Shown one piece after another: positions 1 through 7,554 of a DNA stretch of 14,901 nucleotides; the first letter of the stretch is position 1, and each line of letters begins with the position of its first letter. The position numbers and the translations under genes were made by a program. A model generated the notes under the pieces. It made no database searches. It had not been told where the DNA came from and saw only the letters and a list, made by a program, of their open reading frames with translations. Source of the stretch: Oribacterium sp. UBA4274 (lineage in GTDB: Bacteria > Bacillota > Clostridia > Lachnospirales > Lachnospiraceae); contig DGVW01000061.1 of assembly GCA_002396005.1 (NCBI GenBank), forward strand, positions 1 through 14,901, given 5' to 3'.

Positions 1-136
1 TCCCCCACTCACTGCTCGTAAAGCTTCCGATTGTCAGTTCCTTGGAGCTTTTATGATTGAGCTGAAAATATAAGCCAATAAACGTCAGTGACAGGAATGC
101 TGCGGACAACATAACTGTTTTTCTTATATTACGCAA
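1..136 (-). CDS. Membrane-anchored extracellular solute-binding protein, N-terminal fragment
   Basis: Only the first 45 residues are inside the window; the rest lies beyond base 1. The protein begins with basic residues (RNIRK), then a hydrophobic segment at about residues 8-25, then the start of a mature domain reading ELTIGSFTSSEWG. There is no lipobox cysteine, so it is probably an uncleaved signal anchor rather than a lipoprotein. The opening strand and the SSEW motif resemble ABC-type sugar-binding proteins that begin 'IGVFxGSxWDVP'; this is from memory of the family. The start is probably TTG at 136-134: a stop codon lies in frame upstream, no ATG lies between, and a GGAGGA site sits about 11 bases before it, inside the end of the response regulator gene. 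The internal ATG at 112 would remove the basic N-terminus. The 7-base gap from the regulator stop indicates co-transcription. The family assignment rests on few residues. Confidence 0.6.
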   Translation of the reverse strand, partial: MRNIRKTVMLSAAFLSLTFIGLYFQLNHKSSKELTIGSFTSSEWG

Positions 137-143
137 GGTCCTG

Positions 144-815
144 TTAGTCCTCCATTCCTACAACCCCTGTCTGAACCGCCAATATGGCAAGCTGCGTTCT
201 GTCACGAAGCTCCAGCTTATCAAGTATGGAACTCAGGTAGTTTCTGATAGTTCCCTCAGAAAGACTCAGTTCTGCTGCAATCTCTTTGTTGGAGTATCCC
301 ATGCCAATAAGTCGTGTGACTTTTCTTTCGGTATTGCCAAGTTCTTTTATTCCATCACTTCTGACCTTGATAGAGAAACTTCCCTGTGCCATTTTTGAAA
401 AAAGGTTAACCACTTTTGCCGCAATGTCAGGATTTATCATGGCACTTCCGCTATTGACCATCTGTATTGCATTCACAAGATCTTTCATTGATGTGCCTTT
501 TAAAAGATAACCGCTTGCTCCATCCCGTAAAGCTCCCAGAACATATTCGTCATCATCAAAGGTTGTCAGAATTATGATCTTTATATCATCATATTGTTCT
601 TTTATGATTTTTGTACAAGTAACGCCATCCATCTCCGGCATTCTGACATCCATGAGTATTACGTCAGGCTTTTCTTTTCTGACCGCCCTGATGACTTCTC
701 TTCCGTCCCCGACCGCGCCCATATATTCTATCTCCGGCCTATTGCTCAGTACTATTCCCAGTCCTTCCCTCACGAGCTCCTGATCGTCTGCAACAAGTAC
801 TTTTATTTTCCCCAT
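144..815 (-). CDS. NarL/LuxR-family response regulator
   Basis: This 223-residue DNA-binding response regulator is the output half of a two-component system with the kinase just upstream. The receiver domain spans about residues 4-120, with the acidic pair Asp10-Asp11, the phospho-acceptor Asp56 (in ILMDVRMP), Thr84 or Thr85 and the conserved Lys106. A LuxR-type helix-turn-helix lies at about 156-215 (SNKEIAAELSLSEGTIRNYL). The motif that normally reads 'LTxRE' is the less usual LGNTERKV, but the length and domain order are standard for NarL/DesR-type regulators. ATG at 815 follows a GGAGGG site by about 7 bases. The kinase stop is 31 bases upstream and the next gene starts 7 bases downstream, so all are likely one transcript. 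The targets cannot be read from the window; the neighbouring binding proteins suggest control of solute uptake genes (inference). Confidence 0.95.
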   Translation of the reverse strand: MGKIKVLVADDQELVREGLGIVLSNRPEIEYMGAVGDGREVIRAVRKEKPDVILMDVRMPEMDGVTCTKIIKEQYDDIKIIILTTFDDDEYVLGALRDGASGYLLKGTSMKDLVNAIQMVNSGSAMINPDIAAKVVNLFSKMAQGSFSIKVRSDGIKELGNTERKVTRLIGMGYSNKEIAAELSLSEGTIRNYLSSILDKLELRDRTQLAILAVQTGVVGMED

Positions 816-846
816 GATACTTCCCTCCGGTGCCTGTTAACCCTAT

Positions 847-2142
847 TTATATACGTCCCCAACGGATAGGCCCTTCCGCATGAACATGAAAACCACATTT
901 ACTTTCATACAAGAGACTGCCATTAAGCAGCTGAACTCTTTCCTGCATGTGTCTGAGGCCGAAGCCCTTTTCTATATTTTCACAGCCTTTACCATCATCG
1001 GTCACATCAATGATAACTCTCCCATCCTTATGCAGAAGCCCGATTTCAATATTCCGGGCCTCTCCATGCCTTATTGCGTTTGTAATGCTTTCCTGAACCG
1101 TTCTGTAGATGGCATCCTCTTCATCCTCTGCAAATCTCACATCATCTATATCCAGACTTGAATTAATGTTAACCCCGGCAGTGGTCTGTGCATCATTTAT
1201 TATACCCTCCAATGCTTCTTTTAGGCTCTGTTTTTCCAATGCATCAGGCCTTAATGCACTCACAGATCTCCTTACATCAACCATCCCCTGTCTCGCAACA
1301 TCACGTGTTTTCTCAAGCAGCTTCCTGGTGGCATCTGTCGAAATATCTATAAGTGTTATGCAGCCATCGAGACTTGATATGATACCGGTGAGGGTATGTC
1401 CCAGTGTATCATGTATCTCTCTCGCAAGCCTGTTTCTCTCTCTTGTTTCAGACATTTTCTCAACAGTCTTGGCATATGATTTCAATTCTTCGTTTGCCCT
1501 ATCAAGCTCCTCGTTAAGCTGCCTTATCCTCTCATTTTCCTCAGCAGTGATCCTCATGAACATGACCATGTAATACATAAATAAAAGGACAGTTCCTGAT
1601 TTAACAATATTGCCAAATGTTGTGATCTCCGACCTCACTAAATCCGAATAATAGTCAAGATAAACTGTAAGCTCTATCCTCTCTCCTGCAAAGGGATGTA
1701 TTCCCGCATCCGTAACAACATATAAAACAAGTATCAGAAGAAAAGCTATAAGCTTGTATATATCATCACATGCAAATGCCAGAATATCGGCAGCTACAAT
1801 CAGTAATATATTACTGAAGCTGCTGTTCGTAACACGAAATAGCATTAATCCCAAAAATATTTCCAGCAATGTATAAAATAAAAAAGCAGTCCTGCCCTTC
1901 AGAATCTTCCGTCCGCATATCATAACTGTCCCCAGCACGAGAACAAGTGTAAATGTATATATGCCTGTTTTCCATGGTTGCCCGGGAATAAATGATAACG
2001 ATTCAATAAAGCTTTTTGCTCCCTGAGAGTCAACAATTTTCCTGCTGGTATAATTAACAAGTATAACGTAGAACACGAGCCAAATCACATTTATATCCAG
2101 CATGATCAAGCGTATACGTTTCAGTGCCTCGCTGTCTTTCAT
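847..2142 (-). CDS. Six-helix sensor histidine kinase, NarL/HisKA_3 class
   Basis: This 431-residue membrane kinase has about six hydrophobic segments (roughly 15-31, 60-76, 85-102, 111-124, 130-145 and 184-198). A probable coiled-coil linker (about 200-235, rich in Glu, Asn and Leu) and a HisKA_3-type dimerisation domain follow. The phospho-acceptor is His244 in REIHDTLGHTLTG, the hallmark of kinases that pair with NarL/LuxR regulators. The ATPase domain shows an N box (Asn355 in ESITNAIRHG), DDGKG at 382-386 and GFGL at 393-396, so it should be active. There is no large extracellular sensing domain. The longest exposed segment lies around residues 146-183, between the fifth and sixth helices. 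That makes sensing through the membrane region or through a partner protein likely. ATG at 2142 follows a GAGG site by 5 bases. The gene sits between a tethered binding protein and its regulator, with gaps of about 30 bases on each side. Confidence 0.95.
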   Translation of the reverse strand: MKDSEALKRIRLIMLDINVIWLVFYVILVNYTSRKIVDSQGAKSFIESLSFIPGQPWKTGIYTFTLVLVLGTVMICGRKILKGRTAFLFYTLLEIFLGLMLFRVTNSSFSNILLIVAADILAFACDDIYKLIAFLLILVLYVVTDAGIHPFAGERIELTVYLDYYSDLVRSEITTFGNIVKSGTVLLFMYYMVMFMRITAEENERIRQLNEELDRANEELKSYAKTVEKMSETRERNRLAREIHDTLGHTLTGIISSLDGCITLIDISTDATRKLLEKTRDVARQGMVDVRRSVSALRPDALEKQSLKEALEGIINDAQTTAGVNINSSLDIDDVRFAEDEEDAIYRTVQESITNAIRHGEARNIEIGLLHKDGRVIIDVTDDGKGCENIEKGFGLRHMQERVQLLNGSLLYESKCGFHVHAEGPIRWGRI

Positions 2143-2171
2143 AGCATCCTCTGTACCTCCTATCTATGCGA

Positions 2172-3131
2172 TTATTTCCATTTACTCAAATCATAGGATG
2201 ATATAGTGGTTTTTGTTATGAGCCTTACAGGAATCCTTTTTATCTCAATCTTCTCATCCCGTTCATCATAAAAACTCAGCTCCACAGCTCTTTTTGCTAT
2301 CTCTGAAGGATATATTCCGGACGAAGCATAAAACTTTCCGGCCTTGACCATCTTTCTGCCGTCCGGACTTCCATCCACCGTAAGGATCGGGATCTTTCCA
2401 GCATGCCCCAGTTCTTTTAAGGCACCGTATGCGCCGATACCTATCCTGTCCGAGGTTGCAAATATGGCATCATATCCTCCGGAACCTCTGAGTTTTTCCG
2501 ACACTTTCTCCATCACCGTCTCCGACTTACCATCAGTCAGTATCACATCTGATGCGTCAAAGGCATCATTCATCTGAAAATACTCTGAAAAACCCGTTAT
2601 TCTCTCTTGAGATAATAACGAGTCTTCTTCCCCGATTATAAGGATTTTTCCTTTATCAATCGCACCTGCAAGAGTGCTGGCCATCTGCAGCCCGGCTTCA
2701 TGATTTTCTGATGAAACCGCATAATCGATATACTCACCGGATTTATATATATTACCCAAAGTAATGATTCTGCAGCCCATTTCTTTGGCTTTTTCTAATG
2801 CTTCATCCAGCCCATCCGACTTTACCGGACATACAAAAACAGTTTCAGCCCCCGATTCCGCAAGCTCCTGAATCTGTTTTGCCTGATTTTCCACAGAACA
2901 ACCGGCATCTCTCACCTTAAACACCGCATTCTGGGAATGAATATTGGCCTCCAGTTCAGCTTCTAGTTCCGAGTAAACATCAACGCTTAGATCCGGAAAA
3001 GTGGCACCATAGATGGCTCCCGAACTGTTAGTGGTGAATGAATCATTAATAATATATCTGAACACCAGGAACATAAACAAAGCCGCTGCAATATTTGCCA
3101 GCAGAATCGTCAGCTTAAACTTTGAAAACAT
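2172..3131 (-). CDS. Membrane-anchored sugar-binding-type protein (Peripla_BP_4/RbsB fold)
   Basis: This 319-residue protein has one N-terminal hydrophobic segment (about residues 8-27) with no lipobox cysteine. It should be an extracellular two-lobe binding domain held by a membrane anchor. Family features include FVCPVKSDGLDEALEKAKEMGC at about 99-120, a SSENHEAG segment at 140-147, KILIIGEE at 162-169 with RITGF at 177-181, ATSDRIGIGAYGALKELG at 225-242, and TVDGSPDGRKMVKAG at 251-265. Together they match the sugar-binding proteins of ribose/galactose-type ABC importers and LacI C-terminal domains. No permease or ATPase gene is adjacent, and the next genes are the kinase (29 bases on) and regulator. 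I infer a sensory role, as in known binding-protein/kinase pairs such as XylFII-LytS or LuxP-LuxQ. ATG at 3131 is the only good start in frame. The ligand cannot be deduced. The 74 bases before it hold no convincing promoter. Confidence 0.85.
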   Translation of the reverse strand: MFSKFKLTILLANIAAALFMFLVFRYIINDSFTTNSSGAIYGATFPDLSVDVYSELEAELEANIHSQNAVFKVRDAGCSVENQAKQIQELAESGAETVFVCPVKSDGLDEALEKAKEMGCRIITLGNIYKSGEYIDYAVSSENHEAGLQMASTLAGAIDKGKILIIGEEDSLLSQERITGFSEYFQMNDAFDASDVILTDGKSETVMEKVSEKLRGSGGYDAIFATSDRIGIGAYGALKELGHAGKIPILTVDGSPDGRKMVKAGKFYASSGIYPSEIAKRAVELSFYDERDEKIEIKRIPVRLITKTTISSYDLSKWK

Positions 3132-3205
3132 GTTACCTTGTCATCCTTTCAGTTTCCTGTTTTATAATTGAAAACTATGCCAACTTGAAATTAATTATGT
3201 ATACC

Positions 3206-4168
3206 TCAGGACTGCTTAACTGTCTCCCCGTCCTGAGCTTCTGTCTTTACTGCATCAGGTTTCTTAAGCGCTTCAAGTTCTTCTCTCAGCGTTTTGTCAG
3301 TTCCCTGCTTTTTAACCTTATTAAAGTTATATATAAGGAGTGTCAATCCCACTATGGCAAGAATACCTGACAGCATCTGCGATACCGCGATGTTAGTCCC
3401 CCACAGGTACAACGAATCCGTACGCAGTCCCTCTATCCAGAAACGACCGACACCATAGGTCAACAGATACTGAAAGAAAATCTGTCCTGTAAACTTCTTC
3501 TTTGGAGCCATGTTATAAAAAATTATCAAAGTACACAGATTCCACATGGATTCATAAAAGAATGTAGGATGCACCTGGATAAACATCTCCGAACCTATCC
3601 TTTGCGCCTTGTTCAGAACATCTGCGCTTAGCATATTGGGATTTACGATGCTCTCCTTTAACCGCATGGCAAAAAATCCATCTGTGTATCCGCCGAATGC
3701 CTCAGCATTAAAGAAATTACCCCAACGCCCGACACTCTGTCCTGTAATGAGTCCGAGGATTGCCGAATCCATCATTGACAGAACATTGATCTTCTTAACC
3801 TTGCAGAAAATACTACAGCCGATGACACTTACGATGATACCGCCATAAATCGCGAGCCCGCCCTGCCGGATATTGAGAATCTCATCAAGGTGCTGTGAGT
3901 AATAGCTCCACTCAAAAATCACATAGTAAGCTCTGGCACCAAGGATGGCAAATATAACTGTATACAGTCCCATATCCTGGATATTGTCAACATTCAGACC
4001 ACGACGCTTGTAGTCCCTGCTTGCAATGAGGAAACCCAGTACCATGCCGATTCCGATAATGATTCCGTAATAAGCTATTCTGAAACCAAACACAGTTATA
4101 TCGTTTTTCAGGTGCTCTATGCCGATTCCTATATGTGGAAAAAATATATCAAAGTTGTCAGTATTCAT
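3206..4168 (-). CDS. lgt: Prolipoprotein diacylglyceryl transferase
   Basis: Lgt is an integral membrane enzyme that moves diacylglycerol from phosphatidylglycerol to the lipobox cysteine of prelipoproteins, the first step of lipoprotein maturation. The 320-residue product has about seven hydrophobic helices and the Lgt signature GRWGNFFNAEAFGG at 147-160, whose Arg148 matches E. coli Arg143. The C-terminal GRFWIEGLRTDS holds Arg249, equivalent to the essential E. coli Arg239. The GGLAIYGG motif at 103-110 has Tyr108 where E. coli has His103; I believe this is common in Clostridia. A hydrophilic tail (about 282-320, rich in Lys, Glu and Asp) extends past the last helix. The first of two possible starts is TTG (4171). 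ATG at 4168 is preferred because the AAAGGA site lies 7 bases before it. The upstream leader carries tandem repeats, and a distinct transcript cannot be ruled in or out. Confidence 0.96.
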   Translation of the reverse strand: MNTDNFDIFFPHIGIGIEHLKNDITVFGFRIAYYGIIIGIGMVLGFLIASRDYKRRGLNVDNIQDMGLYTVIFAILGARAYYVIFEWSYYSQHLDEILNIRQGGLAIYGGIIVSVIGCSIFCKVKKINVLSMMDSAILGLITGQSVGRWGNFFNAEAFGGYTDGFFAMRLKESIVNPNMLSADVLNKAQRIGSEMFIQVHPTFFYESMWNLCTLIIFYNMAPKKKFTGQIFFQYLLTYGVGRFWIEGLRTDSLYLWGTNIAVSQMLSGILAIVGLTLLIYNFNKVKKQGTDKTLREELEALKKPDAVKTEAQDGETVKQS

Positions 4169-4171
4169 CAA

Positions 4172-4281
4172 AATGTCCTTTCAATATTACTTTCAGCAGT
4201 CTTAAGAACGTCCTGTCAATATCAATTCGCACCAGTCTTAGAACTGTCCTATCAATATCAATTTGGTATCAGTCCTAAGTT
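4172..4281 (-). repeat. Three tandem ~36-bp imperfect repeats ending at the lgt ribosome-binding site
   Basis: Read on the minus strand, three successive units share the core ATATTGANAGGAC, preceded in two of them by AATTG, and each unit begins with a (T)CTTAAGACTG-like segment. The plus-strand element CAGTCTTA recurs at 4197 and 4233, with a CAGTCCTA variant at 4270, giving periods of 36 and 37 bases. The unit nearest lgt supplies its Shine-Dalgarno sequence (AAAGGA). The outer copies carry the same AGGAC core but no start codon at a suitable distance. The end of the upstream SGNH gene (about 4322-4337) contains a similar GACAGGACATTTT stretch. A tandem duplication of the translation-initiation region is the simplest reading. 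TTGACA and TTGATA strings occur in the units, but I find no matching -10 boxes. Confidence 0.75.
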
Positions 4282-4315
4282 GGCTTCTGCCGAATGAGTA
4301 TGCATCCATACGTCA

Positions 4316-5671
4316 TTACTGAAAAAATGTCCTGTCCACCAATACCTCTCCGGTTTCTCGGTTCTTTACAACCATACGAGCTACTGGTTGAGCGAGTGTC
4401 TCTGGATCCGGGTCTGTCACTGCAGTCTCTCCATCAAGATCAAAATATGCTCTTTTATCAATCTCATCTTCACCTATAGAAGTCACTTTCTTGGTGGTGA
4501 TAAGATCATTATGGCTCTTAATGAGTTTGTCACAGACATCATCACCTTTATAAAGCCCTGTCAGCGAGAGTTCCGTCTCGAATTCCGGATAAGCTGCCAG
4601 CATAAGACAGGTTTTGAAATCCGATTGCAGTTTGAGATCCACCGTCAAAGCCGGTAGATAGACATTTTTATAATCCTCATTCCAGCTTTCATAAGCCGGG
4701 TTCGTGAGTTTATTCTCAAAACCGTAAACTCTCGTAAACCACTCACCTAAAAATCTCGTCACCTTATAAGCACCAAGAGCATTTAAATGAGCGTTTGGAT
4801 CTACGAGATCGGTATCCCAATCAACCACTATCGAACTGAGTTTCCCGTCATTTTCAACATCATACATCATGTCGATGATCTGAACCTTCAGTTCCTCTGC
4901 GAGCTTCAGTACTCTGTTCTCAGCTCTTTGATTGTCCGTGGAGGCCGGATACGGAACTCTTATGAAGCAAATGTCTACGCCTTCACTCCTGCAGGTTTCC
5001 ACAAACCTTTTTATATAATCGTCAGCGCCCTCTGAGCCTTCCGTCATGTCCTCAGCCGGCACTCTGTCAATCGAATTTGGTACCGCAACGCCATATCGTG
5101 CCTCTGAACCACAGTAAGGATTAAAAAGATTCTTGTCAAAAGATTGCCTTATAGAATCAGATGTCACCTCATTCCATCTGCTGTGATAAACAGAGAAAGG
5201 AAAAAGCAGCTCCATCCTGGCAGCGGTCGTGTCATTTCTGAGAAGGTCCTGAACTGCCTCATATTTTAGCTTACTTAGAGGATAAGCATCCAGCGAATAA
5301 TGCATAAAGCTTATATCCATATAAGGCTGATCAAAGGCATACATATCATAAATATCAAGCGCTACAAGCTTCGGCTTATGATACTGAAGGCTCTCCCTGA
5401 GCACCCAGTAGGACATACCGAGAGATGCCGCATGACCTGCCAGATTATAACTTGTGATACCGTAGCCCTTCCATAGCTCCATAGGCTGAATTCCACTCAA
5501 TACATGACTGGAACCGTAAAACAGCACATCATAATCCTGCTTTTCCGAAAAGAACTTAACGTATTTTTGCTGACTGACACCTCGTGTCGTAAGTTTATCG
5601 CCCAAAAATATTCCACCGGCCACAAAGCCTGCCACCAGAACAAGCGAAACAATCCGTTTCCAAATTCTCAT
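4316..5671 (-). CDS. SGNH-type membrane-anchored acyl-transfer partner of MBOAT (AlgJ/DltD-like)
   Basis: This 451-residue protein has one N-terminal membrane anchor (MRIWKRIVSL, then residues about 8-24) and an extracellular domain. FYGSSHVLSG at 51-60 fits SGNH block I, with Ser55 the likely nucleophile. NLAGH at 76-80 follows, and DPNAHLNALGAY at 290-301 fits the Asp-His block V (Asp290, His294). Such proteins take an acyl group delivered through an MBOAT channel and place it on an extracellular polymer, as DltD, AlgJ/AlgX and PatB do with teichoic acid, alginate and peptidoglycan. The target here is unknown. About 130 residues past the SGNH core (about 320-451) form an extra C-terminal region I do not recognise. 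A longer reading frame reaches a TTG at 5737 inside the MBOAT gene, but ATG at 5671 starts exactly at the anchor and is preferred. It lies 10 bases after the MBOAT stop, implying translational coupling. Confidence 0.8.
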   Translation of the reverse strand: MRIWKRIVSLVLVAGFVAGGIFLGDKLTTRGVSQQKYVKFFSEKQDYDVLFYGSSHVLSGIQPMELWKGYGITSYNLAGHAASLGMSYWVLRESLQYHKPKLVALDIYDMYAFDQPYMDISFMHYSLDAYPLSKLKYEAVQDLLRNDTTAARMELLFPFSVYHSRWNEVTSDSIRQSFDKNLFNPYCGSEARYGVAVPNSIDRVPAEDMTEGSEGADDYIKRFVETCRSEGVDICFIRVPYPASTDNQRAENRVLKLAEELKVQIIDMMYDVENDGKLSSIVVDWDTDLVDPNAHLNALGAYKVTRFLGEWFTRVYGFENKLTNPAYESWNEDYKNVYLPALTVDLKLQSDFKTCLMLAAYPEFETELSLTGLYKGDDVCDKLIKSHNDLITTKKVTSIGEDEIDKRAYFDLDGETAVTDPDPETLAQPVARMVVKNRETGEVLVDRTFFQ

Positions 5672-5681
5672 ACAAAACCCA

Positions 5682-7523
5682 TCAATACTGGAAATAAATA
5701 AAACTTGAGGCATCATATGAGTTGCCCCAGATTCCAAAAATCAAAACAAACAAAATAGCTGCCGCTATAATAAATTCTCGTATAACCATCGGTCGCTTCA
5801 GTATCCATCGACTTAAATTGCCGCCATGATACTTAACATAATCACTCATCATCAGGATGATACAGCAGATTATAAGAAGCCAGAAATTCTTCATATCAAG
5901 GCCCAAATTATATAGATCTGTCAGGCTGAAAGCTCCCTGATAAAAGTCTCCGAGTACTCTCTTTATCATGAGGACTGCATCTCTTAAACCTGCCGCCCTG
6001 AAGAAAAGCCAGGAAAAGTCGATAAGTGCAAATGTTATCATTATCCGCACAAGCTTGAGAATGCCCATCTTTAAGTCACTTAAATCGTATTCCCTCTCAC
6101 TTTTGCTCATGCCGAACAAACCTGTTCTCCGTCCATCGTTGTCATCCCCTTCACCGGGTTCTGACGACACAACCGCACTTTCATAAAACAGTCTCCGTGA
6201 AAGATTCTCTTCATCCAGCTTTTTCTTCATGATACTGTTCTCCCACGGAGTGAGAAAATCAGCAGCGGGCGCCTGAGAATCATATACCTTCATGCTTCCT
6301 GCCATAGCCGGGTTCTTCTTTAAATTAAGCACATCTTTATCAAATCCGAAAATCCCAAGAATCAATGTGCGTACCGGCATAAGGATATTTCCGATTATCT
6401 GATATAGCCCATTTAAAGCTCCCCAGACTATATAGCTCCATTGACTTCCATGCCAGAGGCCACTGACTATGAAAACCACCAGGATATTGAAGTACCTTCT
6501 TATGAAATTACAGCGGCTTCCCCCAAGCGGAAAATACAGATAATCCCTGAACCAGCTTGAAAGAGATATATGCCAGCGGCGCCAAAAATCCTGAACCGAT
6601 ACACTGAAGTACGGACAATCGAAATTTTCCATGAGTTTTATGCCAAGGATTTTTGCAGCACCTGTTGCAATGGTTGAATATCCACAGAAATCACAGTATA
6701 TTTCCACCGCATAGATAACAGTTGCAAGAACTATGGTCCAACCATAAAGCTCATGATAATTACCATAAACGAAGTTTACAAGAATAGCAGCTCTGTCCGC
6801 TATAACAAGCTTCATGAAATAGCCCCAAAGCATCGTAAGAGCTCCCTCGCAAAACCTGTCCCACTCAAAGGACCTTGTCCTTTTATACTGCGGGATCAGA
6901 TCCGGTGCCCTGCCTATAGGACCTGAAAGAAGCGACGGAAAAAAGCTTATGAACAAAGCAAGTCTTAAAAGATCTGACTCCGGTGGCATCTCCTCTCTGT
7001 AGACATCGATAAGATATCCTGCGGCCTGAAACACAAAAAAAGACATGCCCACAGGCACCATAAGACTTGGCGCACTGACTGTAAAGCCTACTCCAAGTCT
7101 CATCATAAGTGCAGAAACATTGGAAAGAAGAAAACCTGTATACTTATAAAAGCATAAAACCCCAAACAGAACACATAAGAATAGTGCAAGATACAATCTT
7201 TTTCTCTGATCTTCCTTTGACAATGTCTTTGAAGTCTTATTTCTGTGCTTTTTACTGACTCTCGAGCTAAAATCCGCCTCGATTTCTCTATCCGCAAGCG
7301 GATCGATTCTGACCGCTCGTGAACGATGACCCACCACCAAACCGGCAATATAAGTCAGCAGCGTAATCAGAAAGAGCAGTCCTGCGTATTTGAGGCCCCA
7401 GCTTCCATAGAAGCAGTAACTTGCCAGGAGAAGCCAGAAATTCTGAATCTGCTTGGGAACGATATAATAAATCAGCAGCACAATCGGAAAAAATACAAGA
7501 AATTCCAACGAGTTAAAAATCAT
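5682..7523 (-). CDS. MBOAT-family membrane O-acyltransferase (AlgI/PatA/DltB-like)
   Basis: This polytopic membrane protein probably draws an activated acyl group (usually acetyl) from the cytoplasm and passes it outward to its SGNH partner for polymer O-acylation. Family marks are the N-terminal MIFNSLEFLVFFPIVLLIYY, the segment SFFPSLLSGPIGR at 193-205, FWRRWHISLSSWFRDYLYFP at 313-332 (His318), and SGLWHGSQWSYIVWG at 354-368 with the catalytic His358. At 613 residues it is clearly longer than the roughly 460-520 usual for AlgI/PatA. The excess is in two hydrophilic stretches: a basic loop at about 66-108 and an acidic, low-complexity insert at about 395-485 just after the catalytic helix. 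ATG at 7523 follows a GGAGG site by about 5 bases. It lies 31 bases after ligA and 10 before the SGNH gene, probably in the queA-led transcript. The acyl donor and acceptor cannot be read from the sequence. Confidence 0.92.
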   Translation of the reverse strand: MIFNSLEFLVFFPIVLLIYYIVPKQIQNFWLLLASYCFYGSWGLKYAGLLFLITLLTYIAGLVVGHRSRAVRIDPLADREIEADFSSRVSKKHRNKTSKTLSKEDQRKRLYLALFLCVLFGVLCFYKYTGFLLSNVSALMMRLGVGFTVSAPSLMVPVGMSFFVFQAAGYLIDVYREEMPPESDLLRLALFISFFPSLLSGPIGRAPDLIPQYKRTRSFEWDRFCEGALTMLWGYFMKLVIADRAAILVNFVYGNYHELYGWTIVLATVIYAVEIYCDFCGYSTIATGAAKILGIKLMENFDCPYFSVSVQDFWRRWHISLSSWFRDYLYFPLGGSRCNFIRRYFNILVVFIVSGLWHGSQWSYIVWGALNGLYQIIGNILMPVRTLILGIFGFDKDVLNLKKNPAMAGSMKVYDSQAPAADFLTPWENSIMKKKLDEENLSRRLFYESAVVSSEPGEGDDNDGRRTGLFGMSKSEREYDLSDLKMGILKLVRIMITFALIDFSWLFFRAAGLRDAVLMIKRVLGDFYQGAFSLTDLYNLGLDMKNFWLLIICCIILMMSDYVKYHGGNLSRWILKRPMVIREFIIAAAILFVLIFGIWGNSYDASSFIYFQY

Positions 7524-7554
7524 GAATCCTCCAGTTTAAATTGCCACATCACTC

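Noticed and set aside
286..510. Plus-strand reading frames such as this one, and about 20 others across the window
   Set aside because: They lie antisense to well-supported genes, lack convincing ribosome-binding sites and have no recognisable family. They are shadows of minus-strand coding.
3132..3205. Possible promoter (TATAAA near 3160) for the sensor cassette
   Set aside because: No -35 hexamer at a normal distance; the best candidates match poorly. The cassette may be read through from lgt.
4172..4281. Tandem repeats as a CRISPR array
   Set aside because: The units adjoin with no variable spacers, are imperfect, and no cas gene is near.
5672..5737. Upstream extension of the SGNH gene to a TTG at 5737
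   Set aside because: It would overlap the MBOAT gene by about 56 bases with residues that do not look like a signal sequence. ATG at 5671 starts exactly at the membrane anchor.
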